Translations under genes and position numbers: made by a program
DNA from: Salvator merianae
Taxonomy: Eukaryota; Chordata; Lepidosauria; Squamata; Teiidae
Direction of reading: 5' to 3'
DNA length: 64,000 bases
Assembly: GCA_003586115.2 (NCBI GenBank)
Contig: QVOM02000001.1
Span: 15,265,291 to 15,329,290 of the forward strand
The notes under the pieces: generated by a model
The model's input: only the letters and a program-made list of their open reading frames with translations
Told to the model about the DNA's origin: nothing
The model's database searches: none
Shown here: in pieces, positions 32,668 to 46,000 of the stretch
How the letters are laid out: every line of letters starts with the position of its first letter
Position numbering within the stretch: the stretch's first letter is position 1

Positions 32668-35609
32668 AAACTATGAGCTACGTTGTGCAAGTCCACCCGA
32701 TGGACAGGTCATAGTGGAGATTTCTGACCAACGGTGATCCACGGGTCAAGGAAATGGCAATCCCCTCCAGTATCCTTGCCAAGAAACTTTCATGGACAGT
32801 AACAAGTGGCTTAAAGATATGGCATTGGAAGATGAGCCCCTCAGGCCAGAAGGTGTCCAAACCATTACTGAGGAAGAGTGGATGGCAAGTACAAGTGGCT
32901 CCAGAAAAAATGAAGCAACTGGGCCAAAACCGCACGGATGTTCAGCTATGGATGTATCGGGTGGTGAAAGGAAAGTCTGATGCTGTAAAGAACAATATTG
33001 CATAGGAACTTGGAAAGTAAGATCTATGTACCAAGATAAGCTATGGGTGTGGTCACATGTGAGATGGCAAGGTTAAACATTGACATCTTGGGAGTCAATG
33101 AGCTAAAATGGGTGGGAATGGGTGAATTAAATTCAGATGAGCATTGCAACTCCTACTGCAGGCAAGAATCCCTCAGAAGAAGTGGAGTAGCCCTCATAGT
33201 CAATAAAAAGGTGAGAAGAGCAGTACTGGCATATAATCTCAAAAATGACAAAATGATCTCTGTTCAAATCCAAGGCAAACCATTCAACATCACAGTAATC
33301 CAAGTCTTTGTTGAAACCACTGATGTCAAAGAAGCTGAAATTGACCAGTTCTATGAAGACTGACAACACCTTCTAGAACTAACACCAAAGAAATCACTTT
33401 CATCATAGGGAACAGGAATGCTAAAGTAGGGAATCAAAAGACAACTGGAATAACAGGCAAATTCGGCCTAGGAGTGCAAAATGAAGCAGGGCAGAGACTA
33501 ACAGAGTTTTGTCAAGATAAATTACTGGTCATAGGAAATGCTCTTTTCCAACAGCTCAAAAGATGACTCTACACATGGATATCACCAGATGGTCAATACC
33601 AAAACCAGATTGATTATATATTTTGCAACCACGGATGGATAAGCTCTATACAGTCAATAAAAACTGGAGCTAACTGTGGATCAGATTATCAGCTTTTATT
33701 GCAATATTCAGACTTAAGTTGAAGAAAGTATGGGAAACCACTCGACCATACAAGTATGACCTAATTAATATCCCTTATGAATATGCAATGGAGGTGATAA
33801 ATAGACTTAAGAGGTTAGAATGCCCAATAAACTTTGAACAGAAGTTTGTAACATTGTATCAGAGGCAGCAACAAAAATATCCCAAAGAAAAAAAAAGTGA
33901 AACAGCAAAATGGCTGTCTGATGAGACTTTACAAATAGCTGTAGGAAGGAAGGACAGAGAAAGGCAGGGAGAAAGGGAAAGATATACTCAGCTGAATGCA
34001 GATTTCCAGAGTATAGGAAGGAGAGATTAGAAGGCCTTCTTAAATGAGCAATTCAAAGAAACAGAAGAAAACAACAGTATGGGAAATACAGGAGATGAAA
34101 ATTGAACATATCAAGGAAACATTTAATTTTAAAAATGGGCATGATAAAGGACAAATATGGTAGGGACCTAACAGAAGCAGAGGAGATAAAGAAGAGATAG
34201 CAACAATACACAGAAGAACTATATAAGAACGTTGCTGATAACCACAATGGTGTGGTCACTGACCTAGAGCCAGATATCCTGGAGAGTGAAATCAAGTGGG
34301 CCTTAAGAAGCATTGCTAACAATAAGGCTAGAGGAGGTTACAGAATTCCAGCTGAACTATTCAAAATCCTAAAAGATGATGCTCTAAAAGTATTGCACTC
34401 AATAGGACAACAAATTCAACAGTGGCCACAGGATTGAAAATGTTCAAACTACTGAACAATTGTACTCATTTCACACACTAGCAAGGTTATGCTCAAAATC
34501 CTGTAAGCTAGGCTTCAGCAATATGTGAACCAAGAACTGCAGGGGTACAAGCTGATTTTCAAAGAGGCAGAGGAATTTCCCAGCCTTCCACGTATTATGG
34601 AGAAAGCACGGGAGTTCCAGAAAAACATCTACTTCTGCTTCATTGATTATGTTAAAGAGATGGGAGTACTAGACCTATCTGCCTCCTGAGGAATCTGTAT
34701 GTGGGTCAAGAGACCACATTTAGAAGCAAACTTAGAATGACTGATTGACTCAAGATTGAGAAAGTGGTGTGACAAAGCTGTATACTGTCATTTATTTTAT
34801 TTATTTATTAAGTTTGCCAGGAGAAATACCAACAACTTCAGATGCACAAACAATACCACTCTTATGACAGAATGTGAGGAAGAATTAAAAAGCCTCTTGA
34901 TGAGGGTGAAAGAGGAGGGTGCAAAAGCTGATTGAAGCTTCTCATTTAAAAAAAAAAATTAAGATCATGATCTGGTCCCATCACTTTTTGGCAAAGGGAG
35001 AAGAAATGGAATCAGTGTCAGATTTTATTTTTCTTGGGCTCAAAGAACACTGTAGATGATGGCTGCAGCCATAAAATTAAGACACTTGCTGCTTGGGAGG
35101 AAAGCAATGGTAAACCTGGATAGCATACTAAAAAAACAGACACATCACCTTGCTGACAAAGGTCCATATAGTTTTCCCAGTAGTAATGTATGACTGTGAG
35201 AGTTGGACCATAAGAAAGGTTGAGCACTAAAGAATCAACACTTTTGAATTCTGGTGCTGGAGAAGATTTTTGAGAGTCCCTAGGACTGCAAGTAGACCAA
35301 ATCAGTCAATACTAATGGAAATCAACCTTGACTGTTCACTGGAAGGACAAATACTGAAGCTGAAGTTCAAATACTTTGGCTATATAATGAGAAGACTGGA
35401 CTCATTGGAGAAGATGCTAATGCTGGGAAAGATTGAAGGCAAAAGGAGAAGGGGACAACAGAGGGTGAGGTGGATTGATAGTTTCATGGAAGCAACAAAC
35501 ATGAACTTGGGGAGACTTTGGGAGGCAATGGAGGACAGATTGGCCTGATGTGCTATGGTTCATGTGGTCACAAAGAATCAGACATAGCTCAATGACTAAG
35601 CAACAACAA
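32668..35609 (+). pseudogene. BovB (RTE-clade) LINE, inactive, nearly full length
   Basis: About 2.9 kb against about 3.2 kb for an intact BovB. The 5' UTR has the 'gcaagtccacccg...ggaatggcaa...cttgccaagaaact' layout. The frame at 33043-33363 gives an APE-type endonuclease domain (NIDILGVNELKW, catalytic Glu present, then VALIVNKKVRRAVL). Further on, the GDWNAKV-type motif has become GNRNAKV. In the reverse transcriptase the expected first catalytic-Asp segment after FIDY is deleted and the YADD box reads CTNN. The C-terminus survives at 35270-35548 (MRRLDSLEKMLMLGKIEG). There are many frameshifts and stops. It ends in the typical 'cacaaagaatcagac...aacaacaa' tail. BovB is a retrotransposon known to have moved horizontally between squamates and ruminants. 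Confidence 0.9.
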
Positions 35610-38090
35610 TGCCATAGTCCATGGCTCTATGGCACTTCCTGAAAGTGGCACCTGGTGATAGAGGAGCTTATGCAGAGAGCACCTCACCCCCAGGGTGGAT
35701 ATCATGTTTTTTTCAGTGGCTGCACTGTGCTGATGGCATGATGCCTGAGACCCTTCCCATGGGCATCTAGACACACAAGTGGAGACATGGCCACAGTAGA
35801 CCTGATTTGGCTCTTTTGTTTCACAGTTTCAATGGCACTGCAACTGGCCTGTAACAGAAACACCATCAGGGAAGATAGTGGGGAAAGAAGAATTTGCCTC
35901 TGAAAATGCCTACCCCAAAAAAGCAGATTCACTTAGTTTGTGTTCAAAGTGTTTCACTTGCCTTCCTGATTTCTGGAGCTCTTCAAAGGACCTTATGGTG
36001 TGGACCTCTGTTGTCCTCCCCAGGTAGCAGAGGATCTGCTCGCTGTGACCCAGAAGCAGCAGCCCATGGACCAGAGCTGAAAGGGAAGTGGGAAAGTGGA
36101 GAACTTCCAACTGGAAGCCTCCCTTTGAGCTAGCTCAAGTGTGGTTTGCCCTGCTGTGGATCAAAACACAGTAAAGTGATATCAACCAGAAGTTTCCAGT
36201 GGGGTCCTTGTCTCTCTCTCCCAACCTCCAGGGTCTTGGTTTACTGGCTGCTCCTTCTCAGAAGCTCTACTAAGTCTCTTTTGCATAGGTGGTTTCTTGC
36301 CATGCCTTTCATGATCCATGGAAGCCTATGAAGGCACCTATTCAATGGTGCTTCCGGGTGAATATGATTTCAGCAAAGTTTTGAAAGCTATGCTTATTGC
36401 AGTGTAATCATGATAACAAGGTTTGTGCAAAGTTTAGGCAAATAGCATATGATTCAGGTCCACTCTGCATGTTCAACAATTTGAGCTGGAACAGTCCTCC
36501 AGTTCATTGTTTGTGCTCTCTACCATTACATATGTAACAGGTAGGTTTATCAGGCTGGTTCAAACTCCTCCCTGAGATGTTCTCCAAATTCTCCTTGACC
36601 CCCAGCTCTTCTGTCTCTCTGCTACTTCAATTCAGCTGGGACTATAGGTATTTCAGCTTGCTTTGTGACATCAGGACAATGTAACTGTTGGCTGCCAGGC
36701 AACAAAAACAGGAAAGTAACCATAGCACAGAGCTGGAGTAACTTCTTGGAAAGCAGAGTGTTACAATAACTGCTTTGTAGCTAAACATGCATTTTTTAAG
36801 CTTGGATTTGGTTTCATGGTACATGACTGGTGGGTGGAACTCAGTAAAAGTGGGGTGGGAGGCAGAGATACTCAGAAGATCAAAAAGAAGTGATTTTATT
36901 TAAAAGCAAAAGTTAGGATACAAAATAAAGAAGTTTTGCTATGGAGAACTAACAAGTAAATTGTTACAAGAGAAGGCAAAAAGAAACTTTCTAACTAGCT
37001 GTGGGAAAGCTATTAATTTTTGCAATACTGCTTTTTTTCCCCTGAGATGTGAATTCTGAATAGATGTGGAAGTAAACAGACTAGAAGGAGAGTTTTAAGA
37101 ATGAATGAATGAATGAATGAATTGGATTGTTCCGTCTTCTTGTTCTATATACCTAATATCAACTTGGTCACAGTAGATATTAATCTGGATCCAAAAAGAA
37201 CAGTAATTCTTTTTTCAGAAATTTCCCTTTCTTTTTTGCTATTGGAAAATTTCCAGAAAGAAAAACCAGAAAAAATAAGCATACCACTACATGCCCATGT
37301 CCACAAGCAATAAAGAACACAAAAACACATTGACATGCTGTGCCTTGACCCTAAACTACCTTGTCAAAAAAACTACCTTTTCCTTTTACCTAACCTGAGC
37401 TGAACATCTGCTGCCTGTGTGTTGACTTGAGCTCTGAAAGAGGAGTAGGTCAAGGAAGATCCATTGGGTGTCTCAAGGATGGAGATGCTGCATCACCTGT
37501 GTGTTTTCCCACCTCAGCCAAGATCTCAGCCTAGGACTAGCCCTTGGGCACCAACCCCAACAGGATACTGGCCCTGTCACCGAGCATACTCCATGTCAGC
37601 AGCCACCTGGCATCATTGGTGGTGTGTGTGTGTGTGTTTGGATCTTTTTGTGCCACACCACTAATGCCCAGACTGTGGCACAACCTACCAGGGGGTTGTG
37701 GGTGGGTGATGTGGATGAATGTGATGTGTTTGGTTTACATTGCAGGTCTAAGAGAACAGAGTCCTATGAGCTCTCTAGATTCCTGCCTGTTTTTGTTTTT
37801 AGCCCTAGCCTGTAAGTGCTTTTGATGTTAGTTTTATGTGGGGCCAGGGCACAGGATTTTATTTTCTGTAGTTGCTTAGATTTGAATTTTCTTTTCTTTT
37901 TCATTTTTGAGGGGATTTTTGTTCAGGCTTTTCATTTTTGTTTCCCCTATTTGTGCCTTTTGTTTTCCTAATGGAGGGGGATGTTTGTTTTTAGGGGGAG
38001 GAATGGTCTGTATGGGGACATCTAGTTCTTTTATTTGATTGTTTCTGGCTGCCTTTGGTGCTGCAGGAAGGGGGTCTCACTTATGGTCAC
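35610..38090. other. no gene; short tandem repeats
   Basis: Holds a (GAAT)n run near 37099-37121 and a (GT)n run near 37620-37638. The frames between are unsupported. The stretch 37800-38090 may be the non-coding end of the neighbouring hAT element. Confidence 0.35.
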
Positions 38091-38094
38091 TCAT

Positions 38095-40530
38095 CCTTCA
38101 ATGGTATCTTGGGTAACCCCAGCAGGGGAAGGTTTCCTTTAGGAAAATGAGCCACTTCATCAGCAAAGTGTCTGTACTAATGTAATGAGATGTCACCACA
38201 TTGCCTGCCGTGGGAAACACTCTCTCACTCTGCACACTTGTCAATGGACATGACAGATACTGATGGGCAGCTGCCTCCAAATCTGGTTAGAATTGGCAGC
38301 ATGCTGTCCAATCCCCAGCTGGCACCATGTCCTCAATTACCATTGGCTCCTGTAGTTACTGCAGAATGGACTACTCAGCACTACTGAGGCCAATTGTCTC
38401 CTCCCTTCTCAGTGGCAATTCACTGAGGCTGAGACCAATGACATCCGACTGCACCAAGCCATGGTGATCCTCACAAGTTGCCTCCAAAACTGCAATGCTG
38501 GGCCCAGCCACAGAGAAACTACTGCCACTGGAGTGGGGGATACACTGCAAATATTGTACTCCCCTCTCTGACACCTGGCCAACTTCTTCATCTCAACTGC
38601 CCTAGCTGCTTGCATTAGGCACTCCTTCCACTGAATTAACTTATCACAGTAGATAGCTGTTTCTTTCACCTTTGGGTCAAGCAAGCTGGCCAAAATGTGG
38701 ACAGGTCTCCTGCTCAAGTGGTCCTTCAAGCTCCTCACCACTCTAGTCTGAAGTCAACCTGCCAAGGCCCTACCAGTCTCAGTGGTCTACTTAGGCTGAG
38801 GTCTGCTCAGATGGTTCTCCAAAGCAACTACAGCTCAAAATGCCTCACTCAATGAAGTTCTCATCATTGCATTGAACACAAGTGCCTTGGCTGCATCAGA
38901 GATAGCAACCCACTCTGCAGGGGAGAGGTTGCGCTCCTCCAGGTGATGCCCTATTTCAAGGCTGTGAAGGGCAAACTCTTGCTCAAGCAGGTGTTTGAGC
39001 AAGATATAGCTAGGGTTCCACCAGGTAGGAACATCTGTGGGGATCAGATGTTCTGGCAAGTGATGCTTAAACTGCACCATATTGAGCATCATCTGTCTGC
39101 TTGTACTTCAGTGAAATAGACAGCTTTCCACCAGGACTGCCATAGGAGTGGCAGGATCACCAGTGGAGAGCAAGCCCTGGACCCTGGATCCTGGCCCAGG
39201 GAGTCCAAAGGCATCCCTCATAGACAAGTGGAGAAAAGGAGTCATACAAACGATGGACACAAACCACACCTGGCTAGCTTCTTAACTATATTCTTCCCAT
39301 TGCCTGTGATTATAAATCCACAGCTGAGGGTTGGATCATGGCTCATTCAATCCATCACCTATTGGTCCATGACCTCAGGCAGATGGTCAGCAGAGTGGGT
39401 GATGACAGGCAGCAGGGCCCAAAGGGGCCTCACTGCCAAAGACAAAACTGGAGCATCAACACCAGCTGTCCCATCACCCTCTCTCTCTTTTCCCTACCAC
39501 TGCCCCAGCATGAGACAGGACATTAAGCATGATGATGCTGATGAAGCATCCATAGACATTCCGCCCTACTATCCTTCCCTCTGCTGATAGTGCTAGGCCT
39601 GGTGGGCCTTCAGCTAGCAGCGTTGGTGCTGTGGCTGCATCACAGAGAAAGAAAAGACCTAGACAGTCCACTGCTGCTGGTCCAAAGATTAGCAGTAAAA
39701 AGCATAGTTGCACACGGCTGGATGGCCATCAGTGACATGCACTCCTGCATGGTCTTCCTGCACTCATTTTATGGGCATCATGCTCCAGCTGAACATGGTG
39801 CATGAGTGTATTCTATAGTTGGGGGCAACTCTGTGGAATAGTTGGTGAAAGCTGGTCTTCTCTACCACAGACAGTGGCTGCTTGTCAAAAGTGGTCATTT
39901 GAACAATGGTGATCAAAGGAAATGTCTACCTTGGTGATCACCCTAATTGCCCTTCAACTGGTATAATCACTGCTCCAGTAATTGAATCTGCTAGGTAGCA
40001 GCCACAGCACCAATGCTGCTAACTGAAGGCATGCTAGGCCTAACACTATCAGCAGAAGGAAGGATACTAGGGTGGCACTTCTATGGATTCTTCATCAGCA
40101 CCATTATGCTGAGATGCTTAACATCCTGCCCCATGCTGGTCCGGGCCTTATAGTGGTTGCAGGGAGCATAGTTTGGAGCATCAGGGCAGAGCTCAATATG
40201 CTTCCCAACCACATTAGTCTGAAGGCTCCTGCAATGCCCCTTCTTGGATGGTGGTGATGATATTGCAGCTGTTGAGTCCCTCTGGAGACCAAAACCATCA
40301 CCTTCCCCGACAACCTGGGGCCAGAGTGAAGCTTCTGCTCCTCCTCATTCTCAGGCTGCAAGGTCACACTGGAACCCAAGACAGATGGGGGAGGCCCATC
40401 TGCCCTGGCAGCGGAAACTGTTTCCACCACTGCTTCCTCCATTGCTGGAGGAATCTCTGAGTCCTCAGCATGAGACGGGCTACACCACCCTAAATATAAG
40501 GAACACCCACAGACAACACACACTTCAGAT
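38095..40530 (-). pseudogene. hAT-superfamily transposase (BED type), decayed and rearranged
   Basis: On the - strand, reading from high to low coordinates: a BED-finger-like stretch (40030-40230; first Cys kept, partner positions mutated, in-frame stop), a catalytic-core piece at 38835-39092 (DVPTWWNPSYILLKHLLEQ, then LSPAEWVAISDAAKAL), a middle piece at 38409-38741 (ILASLLDPKVKE), and the dimerisation domain at 38098-38280 (QYLSCPLTSVQSERVFPTAG). The pieces are in different frames with stops. About 140 bases near 39504-39640 are an inverted duplicate of 40000-40140. I found no matching terminal inverted repeats. It is non-functional. The family resemblance is to BED-containing hAT transposases. 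Confidence 0.85.
39504..40140. repeat. inverted duplication inside the hAT locus
   Basis: 39504-39640 and 40000-40140 match as reverse complements over about 140 bases with scattered differences (example: CTGATAGTGCTAGGCCT against AGGCCTAACACTATCAG), about 360 bases apart. One arm lies in the BED-domain part of the transposase, the other runs the opposite way. This implies an inversion or a second insertion of the same element. Confidence 0.7.
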
Positions 40531-42960
40531 TCACCTGTCTGGGTGGGAAAGGTAAGCCTGCATACAACATGTTCCTAGGACTCCCTAGTGGTGGGGACTC
40601 AAAGTGTAGCCCCTTCAGATACACACCATGGCCAGCATTACCGCTCCCTTTCCTCCTACCTGGTACCTTTTCCTTTGCCCCTTCCACATATAAGTCTAGT
40701 TTAAGCGAACTCCTTAACTTTGACAGGGGCAGGGTAGGTGGTAATCCTGAAGTCCTAGGGCTCCCTAGCCAAGAGGGAAGTGACACAGTGCTATTACACT
40801 GCAGTGAACAAGCAAGCCTAGGGCAAAGCCATATTACCCCCAAAAGCAGCAGGCTAAATTTAGGGGAGCCTAATTTAAGAATTTGGATTTGAACTGTAGC
40901 AATGGAGTGGAAAGATTTAAAAATCTAGAGGACAAATGGATTTAGGATGACCTACACTGCACCCTCCTTCCTGCCCTAAAACCCAGCCTAACCCTAAGTC
41001 CAAGTCTGCACTGGGACCCTATTTAAAGAGAGAAAATAACACACCCACACCCTTTCAAAAGAGCCCTGACTCTACCTAACCCTAGCAGAAGTTATTCCCC
41101 AGAATTTAGGTAGTCCTAGGAGCTAGGTGCAATACAAGTCTCCAGCAGTCTTCACCCCTGCTGGTCTCACCTCTGTGCTCATGACTGCAGGAGCCATGTT
41201 CTGCTGTGGGAGGCTCAACAGCAGCTAGTGGCTAGTGTTCAGGTAGACAAGTCCCAAACACCAGGCACAAACAAGAAAAAGGTTGCAGCAGATGAACTGG
41301 TCTCTGTTGGAGAGAGGGCTGGAGGGAGAGACCAACAAGAAAAGACATGGAAGAGTAGAGCAGAAGGAAAGAAAAAGAAGAAGCCCCCCAAAAGCCCCTT
41401 TTCAGGTCTGCAGGTAACTCACCTCACCTGCTGACCAGGGCAAGCAACACAAGCAAGAACCCCTTAACAGCTGGTGCATGCAGCTAAACACTGCTGCAAA
41501 CAGACCTGGGCAAAAAGCTAGGAATAAAGCACCTGTTTGGAAGTACAGGTAACCTACATTGCAGGGAAAATCCTACTCTAAAGGGGGGGGGGCTTGCTTT
41601 TAATCTTGCAAGCAATGCAAAAAGTGTAAAAAACAAACACTACCCCCCTAGCCTAATCCCTAAACCAAACATAAGTAAGGGAGAGACTAGAGAAGCAGAG
41701 CAGCACACTGGCACACCAGCATACACACCAAAACAAACAAAACGGCAGTAGCCAAAGCCAGAAACAGAAGCCGCAGAGCAGAAAACCCAACCACAAACTC
41801 TGAGACAAGATACACATAGCAGCAGCTCTACATAACATAAACATAACAACCCATAAGTGATGGTGCATCGGTATTGGTGACTGAGAGCATAGAAGTATGC
41901 CTTTCTTAAAGGCACAGGCACACCTTGAACTGTTTTGAGAATAGCTCATTAAATGCTCACAGGTTCATTTCCTTTTCAAATAAATAAATGAGGGGAGTTG
42001 GTCTGAGAAATGAACACTTTGAAATCCCTGGTTTGATACGAACTGGATTCAGAAATAACCAGTTTGGCCCATCTCTGCCAGATTCATATGTGGGTTCAGA
42101 TCTGACTCTTTTTATAGGACAAGTAATGGATAAAGTGAAACTGATGCAAGAGGATCAACATAGGAATATTTGCCTTAGCCTCAAATGCCCAGCCGGTGTC
42201 ATGACATGCACAGTTTCCTATTTCAAATACTCTGAAGTACAGTGCAGAGGTGGGTAAGGAAAGTTAAACTAGGAGCTTTTTGTCTATTATGAATAGTCTT
42301 CTTGCTTTCCTATGAAAACTCAGAGCAGGTGTCAAAGGATTGCTATGCACTGTCTGGATTGGTGTGCAGCCTTGAACCCAAATCTTCTCTTTCCGTGTGA
42401 ACAACAGGCCTGGTGCTGTATCAAAAACTGCATTTGAAAGTCATTCTGTTTTCACTTTGGGGTTTACAATGTAGCATGGAGAGCTCTTAATTTGAGACCA
42501 AACGTATTTTAGTTATCTGGGTGCAATGTTCTTTGCATTATTTATTAGTCTTGGCATACATTTTTGGGGTGCTGTCCTTGGTGCTGAAAGCTGAACTCCA
42601 TCATTTGAAAGTGGGAGATTCTAGAATGAGGCTTCAATAGGCCTGGTGGTGAGAGCCTGGGTCTATCCACTGTCATGGTACCAGCATTAGACTGGTATCA
42701 TAGCATTTGGACAACTGCTTGTCCAGACATGTCACAAGTATGAGAACACGTGGGGGCATCTCTAAGGGTAACTCTTTTGTGTTTTGAACATCCTTTCAGG
42801 TGCAGGAGTGACATATTTCTGCGATTTTAATTCACAGCAAAGCGTCCTTCAGCAATCAGAATACCTGAGTTATTGGTTGTATTTTTGTTCTTGGCTTTCA
42901 AATTCCACCACTTTTTTGGAACACACCCATTTAGCAATACTGCACATCATTTCAAACGCT
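40531..42960. other. no gene seen
   Basis: The first 1.3 kb may be the 5' non-coding part of the hAT element. A G9 run is at about 41584-41592. The frame 41988-42257 has no family resemblance. Confidence 0.3.
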
Positions 42961-42966
42961 TGAAGA

Positions 42967-42967
42967 T

Positions 42968-43019
<52 letters not shown>
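42967..43019. repeat. (TAGA)n microsatellite
   Basis: About 13 uninterrupted ATAG units. No LINE tail is recognisable on either side, unlike the array at 23126. Confidence 0.95.
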
Positions 43020-46000
43020 GAAAAACTATTAACAGGGGACAAATGGACCCAAAGCAACCCAAAGAGGACTAACCCTAACCCAAATGCTGACTGATGTTAG
43101 GGGGACAACGCAGAAGCAGACCTCCATGCTGCAACATTTCATTTCAGGACCTTTTTTATGTGCAAATGGAGCAACTGTAATAAATGTGCTGCAAGGCTAA
43201 AGGGTTATTTCATAAAGAGGAAATAAAAGATTCCAAGTCAGCACAATGACACAGATTTAGAGTCAGCACCTTGTCCTTCTGCATTCCGTTGCCCATGTGC
43301 ATCAGTATTGCATCACTGCAGGAATAAATTGTCTTCTACATGAGAGCTGCCTTTTTCTCCTGTTTTGGCTTGCTGATTGGTCACCTCATACGCCATAGTA
43401 ACTGTACTACTGTGCCAAAGTTATTTCAGCCAGGAAGGGAGGTGGGTGACATGGAAACACAGGAGGACCAGGAGAACTTCTCAGAAATCTTGAAGTAGTA
43501 GCTGGGATGACATAGACAAGTCATCTCTCTGTGATCATGGTGGATCTCTGTGATCATATGGGCCTGCACCGAAGCAATACACTCCTGCTATGCAAACACA
43601 AGGTGTTTGTTTGAAAATCCCCACATTCTCAGAATGCAAACTGTCAACTTTTTACTGCAGTCATTTATTGGGTGTGTGTACAACCAGCAAATAAGCAAAG
43701 GAGGGACCACCTTTGTGCATAAAGAGCCTAAACTATAAGAAAGCATCTAAATACATTTTGCTTGGAAGTCCTCATTGGGCCTTCACATGAAAGCTGGGAG
43801 AGGAGGAGCAAACTACTCTGCATGAAGCTCCTACTGCCAAAATTTCAGACATGTTCTGCAAAAAGAAAAGAAAAGAAAATCAGAGGGAAACGTCTTTTAT
43901 CTTTAATGTTCCTTCTCTAGTCCAGGAAGATGCCTATGAGCAGTGACTGATGTGAGGAAGTGGAGGAAAGAGTCAAGGCTGTGCCTGAACTTTCCTCTAA
44001 CCAGGTGCAGAACTGCTGCAGATCAAATTCTTATTTGATGCAAGCCAAAGGCCTCCCTCTTAAGTCCCCATGTGAACTGGCACTCAACAGCATTTTCCTG
44101 CCCTGGAGTGGAATATGCCAGAGGGCATGAGATCTGTGCACAAGCTCTCTGCCGCTTGCTTTTGCCATGGTGGGTTCCAGTCCAATTTCTGAAAAGGCCA
44201 ACTGCCTGCAGGTTCTGCAAGATGTGGTCCCTGCCCTCCTCAGGGCCATTTCCACTGGGCTCCAGAAGATGGGGCCTTGACTCTCCAACTATAAAAATGT
44301 CTTTCACTGTACAGAATATGCAGTGAGATTGGTAACTGATATACCTAGGAAAATTGTTTGTGATTTCTTTTTTCTCTCTTGGCTTATATAGCATTTTTAA
44401 ATATTGATCCCTGTTTTTTAATTTTGAAATGCATTATATTCAATATTATGTTGTACATTGATTTGTTGATTTGTTTTTGTAAGCAACCTTTGGATACAAG
44501 CAGACCAAAAATGAAGACAAACATGAATACACATATACACGCATAGAGTGTACTGGGATTTTTCTTTTTGGATGTGAATACTGCAAATGCCCACTAGAGG
44601 GCATCAAGTCCCTGTGTGTCAGAGGTAAAACAACCCGGCAGAATCATTTTTAAGCTTCTGTCAATGTATTCCATATGCTTGCTATTAGGCAATTAGCAAC
44701 AGATTCCACATTCCTTTGTTAACAATTCTTCAGAACCGAAAGTACTAAAAGGACATAAAGACGAGCACTGCACTAATGCCCTAATTCTGGCTTTCTGCTG
44801 AGCAATTACACTATGCTGTGCTCAAGAAACATACTCATGAAGGCTGTATCTAAACATGCAGCTTTGGGTGACCCTTGATCACTGGGAGGTTGGGGCAGGC
44901 AAATAGGTATGATCCAGTCACAGCCCGCTCCAGCACCGAGACCCGACAATATGCTCAGCAACCAAAGAGGATGAATTCCCATTCTTGCTGCACCCTTTCA
45001 CATGAAGCAGTAAATCTTCAAACTGTGTGTTATTAGCTGCCCACCATGGCCTGCAACCACAGAACCCCACACCAGGGCTGTGCCAGTCTGGGCGGCTTTG
45101 TAAAGCCTTTCTGCAAATAGCTTTCTGCAAATAGCCAGGTTTTCTGTGGCCGTAGTCTTCTTTGCAGACATCTTATCAAGCCATTGTGGTATATATCTGA
45201 ATGCAAGTGCCCCTTTTTAGCCTCTCCCCAAGAAAGTTTGCCCTGAACCTTTGTTCTTCTCATTTTTGAAACTTGCCCAGTTCCCCTCTCCACCCTTTTT
45301 TGACTAGGCTTTTCAGTGCACATAGGAGTCAAGTCTGCTTGAAGATATCACACCAACAGTGCACTCTTACACATGTCTACTTGGAGGAAAATCCCACTAT
45401 CCTTCAGGGAGTTTATTCTTAGGAAAATGTACAGAGCAAGCAAGCTTTTCTTGACCCTAAAGATCCCTAATTTTAGCAGCAGTAGCAAAACACAAGTGCT
45501 GGATACAATGCTTTAAGCTAGGTAGCAGAGCTGAGCAGAGCAGAGCAGAGCAAAGTTAAGCTTTTCAGCTTAGCTTTGCAATCTGATAGGGCTGCAGACA
45601 GCCCACTTCATAATCTCACACTGGCTGCCTGCAGCTCTTCTCCTCAGCCAATTGGCATGGATGTGGGCACAAGTGTTCAACTATTCATGTGGGAATGCGG
45701 GGTCTGCACAACACAACCTCATTCAAACTCCAAAGAATTGGTTAAAGGTGAGTGTGGCCCTTCCGCCAAAATGGTTTATCCATACAGCTATAAAGGATTC
45801 CACCTCCCCTAGCTTTTCTCCAAGCCTTTTTTTAAATCCACTTCATTTCCAACAGAGGCCTTAGATTTTCCGTTCATTGTTCTGCTGAGTGATGCATCTT
45901 AAGCTATCATTCTTAGCAGCAGATTGAATATATCACCACTGGTGCACACTTAAGGGTTATAAATCTCCTCGCTCATCTTCACACTCTCCAAGAAGGGCTC

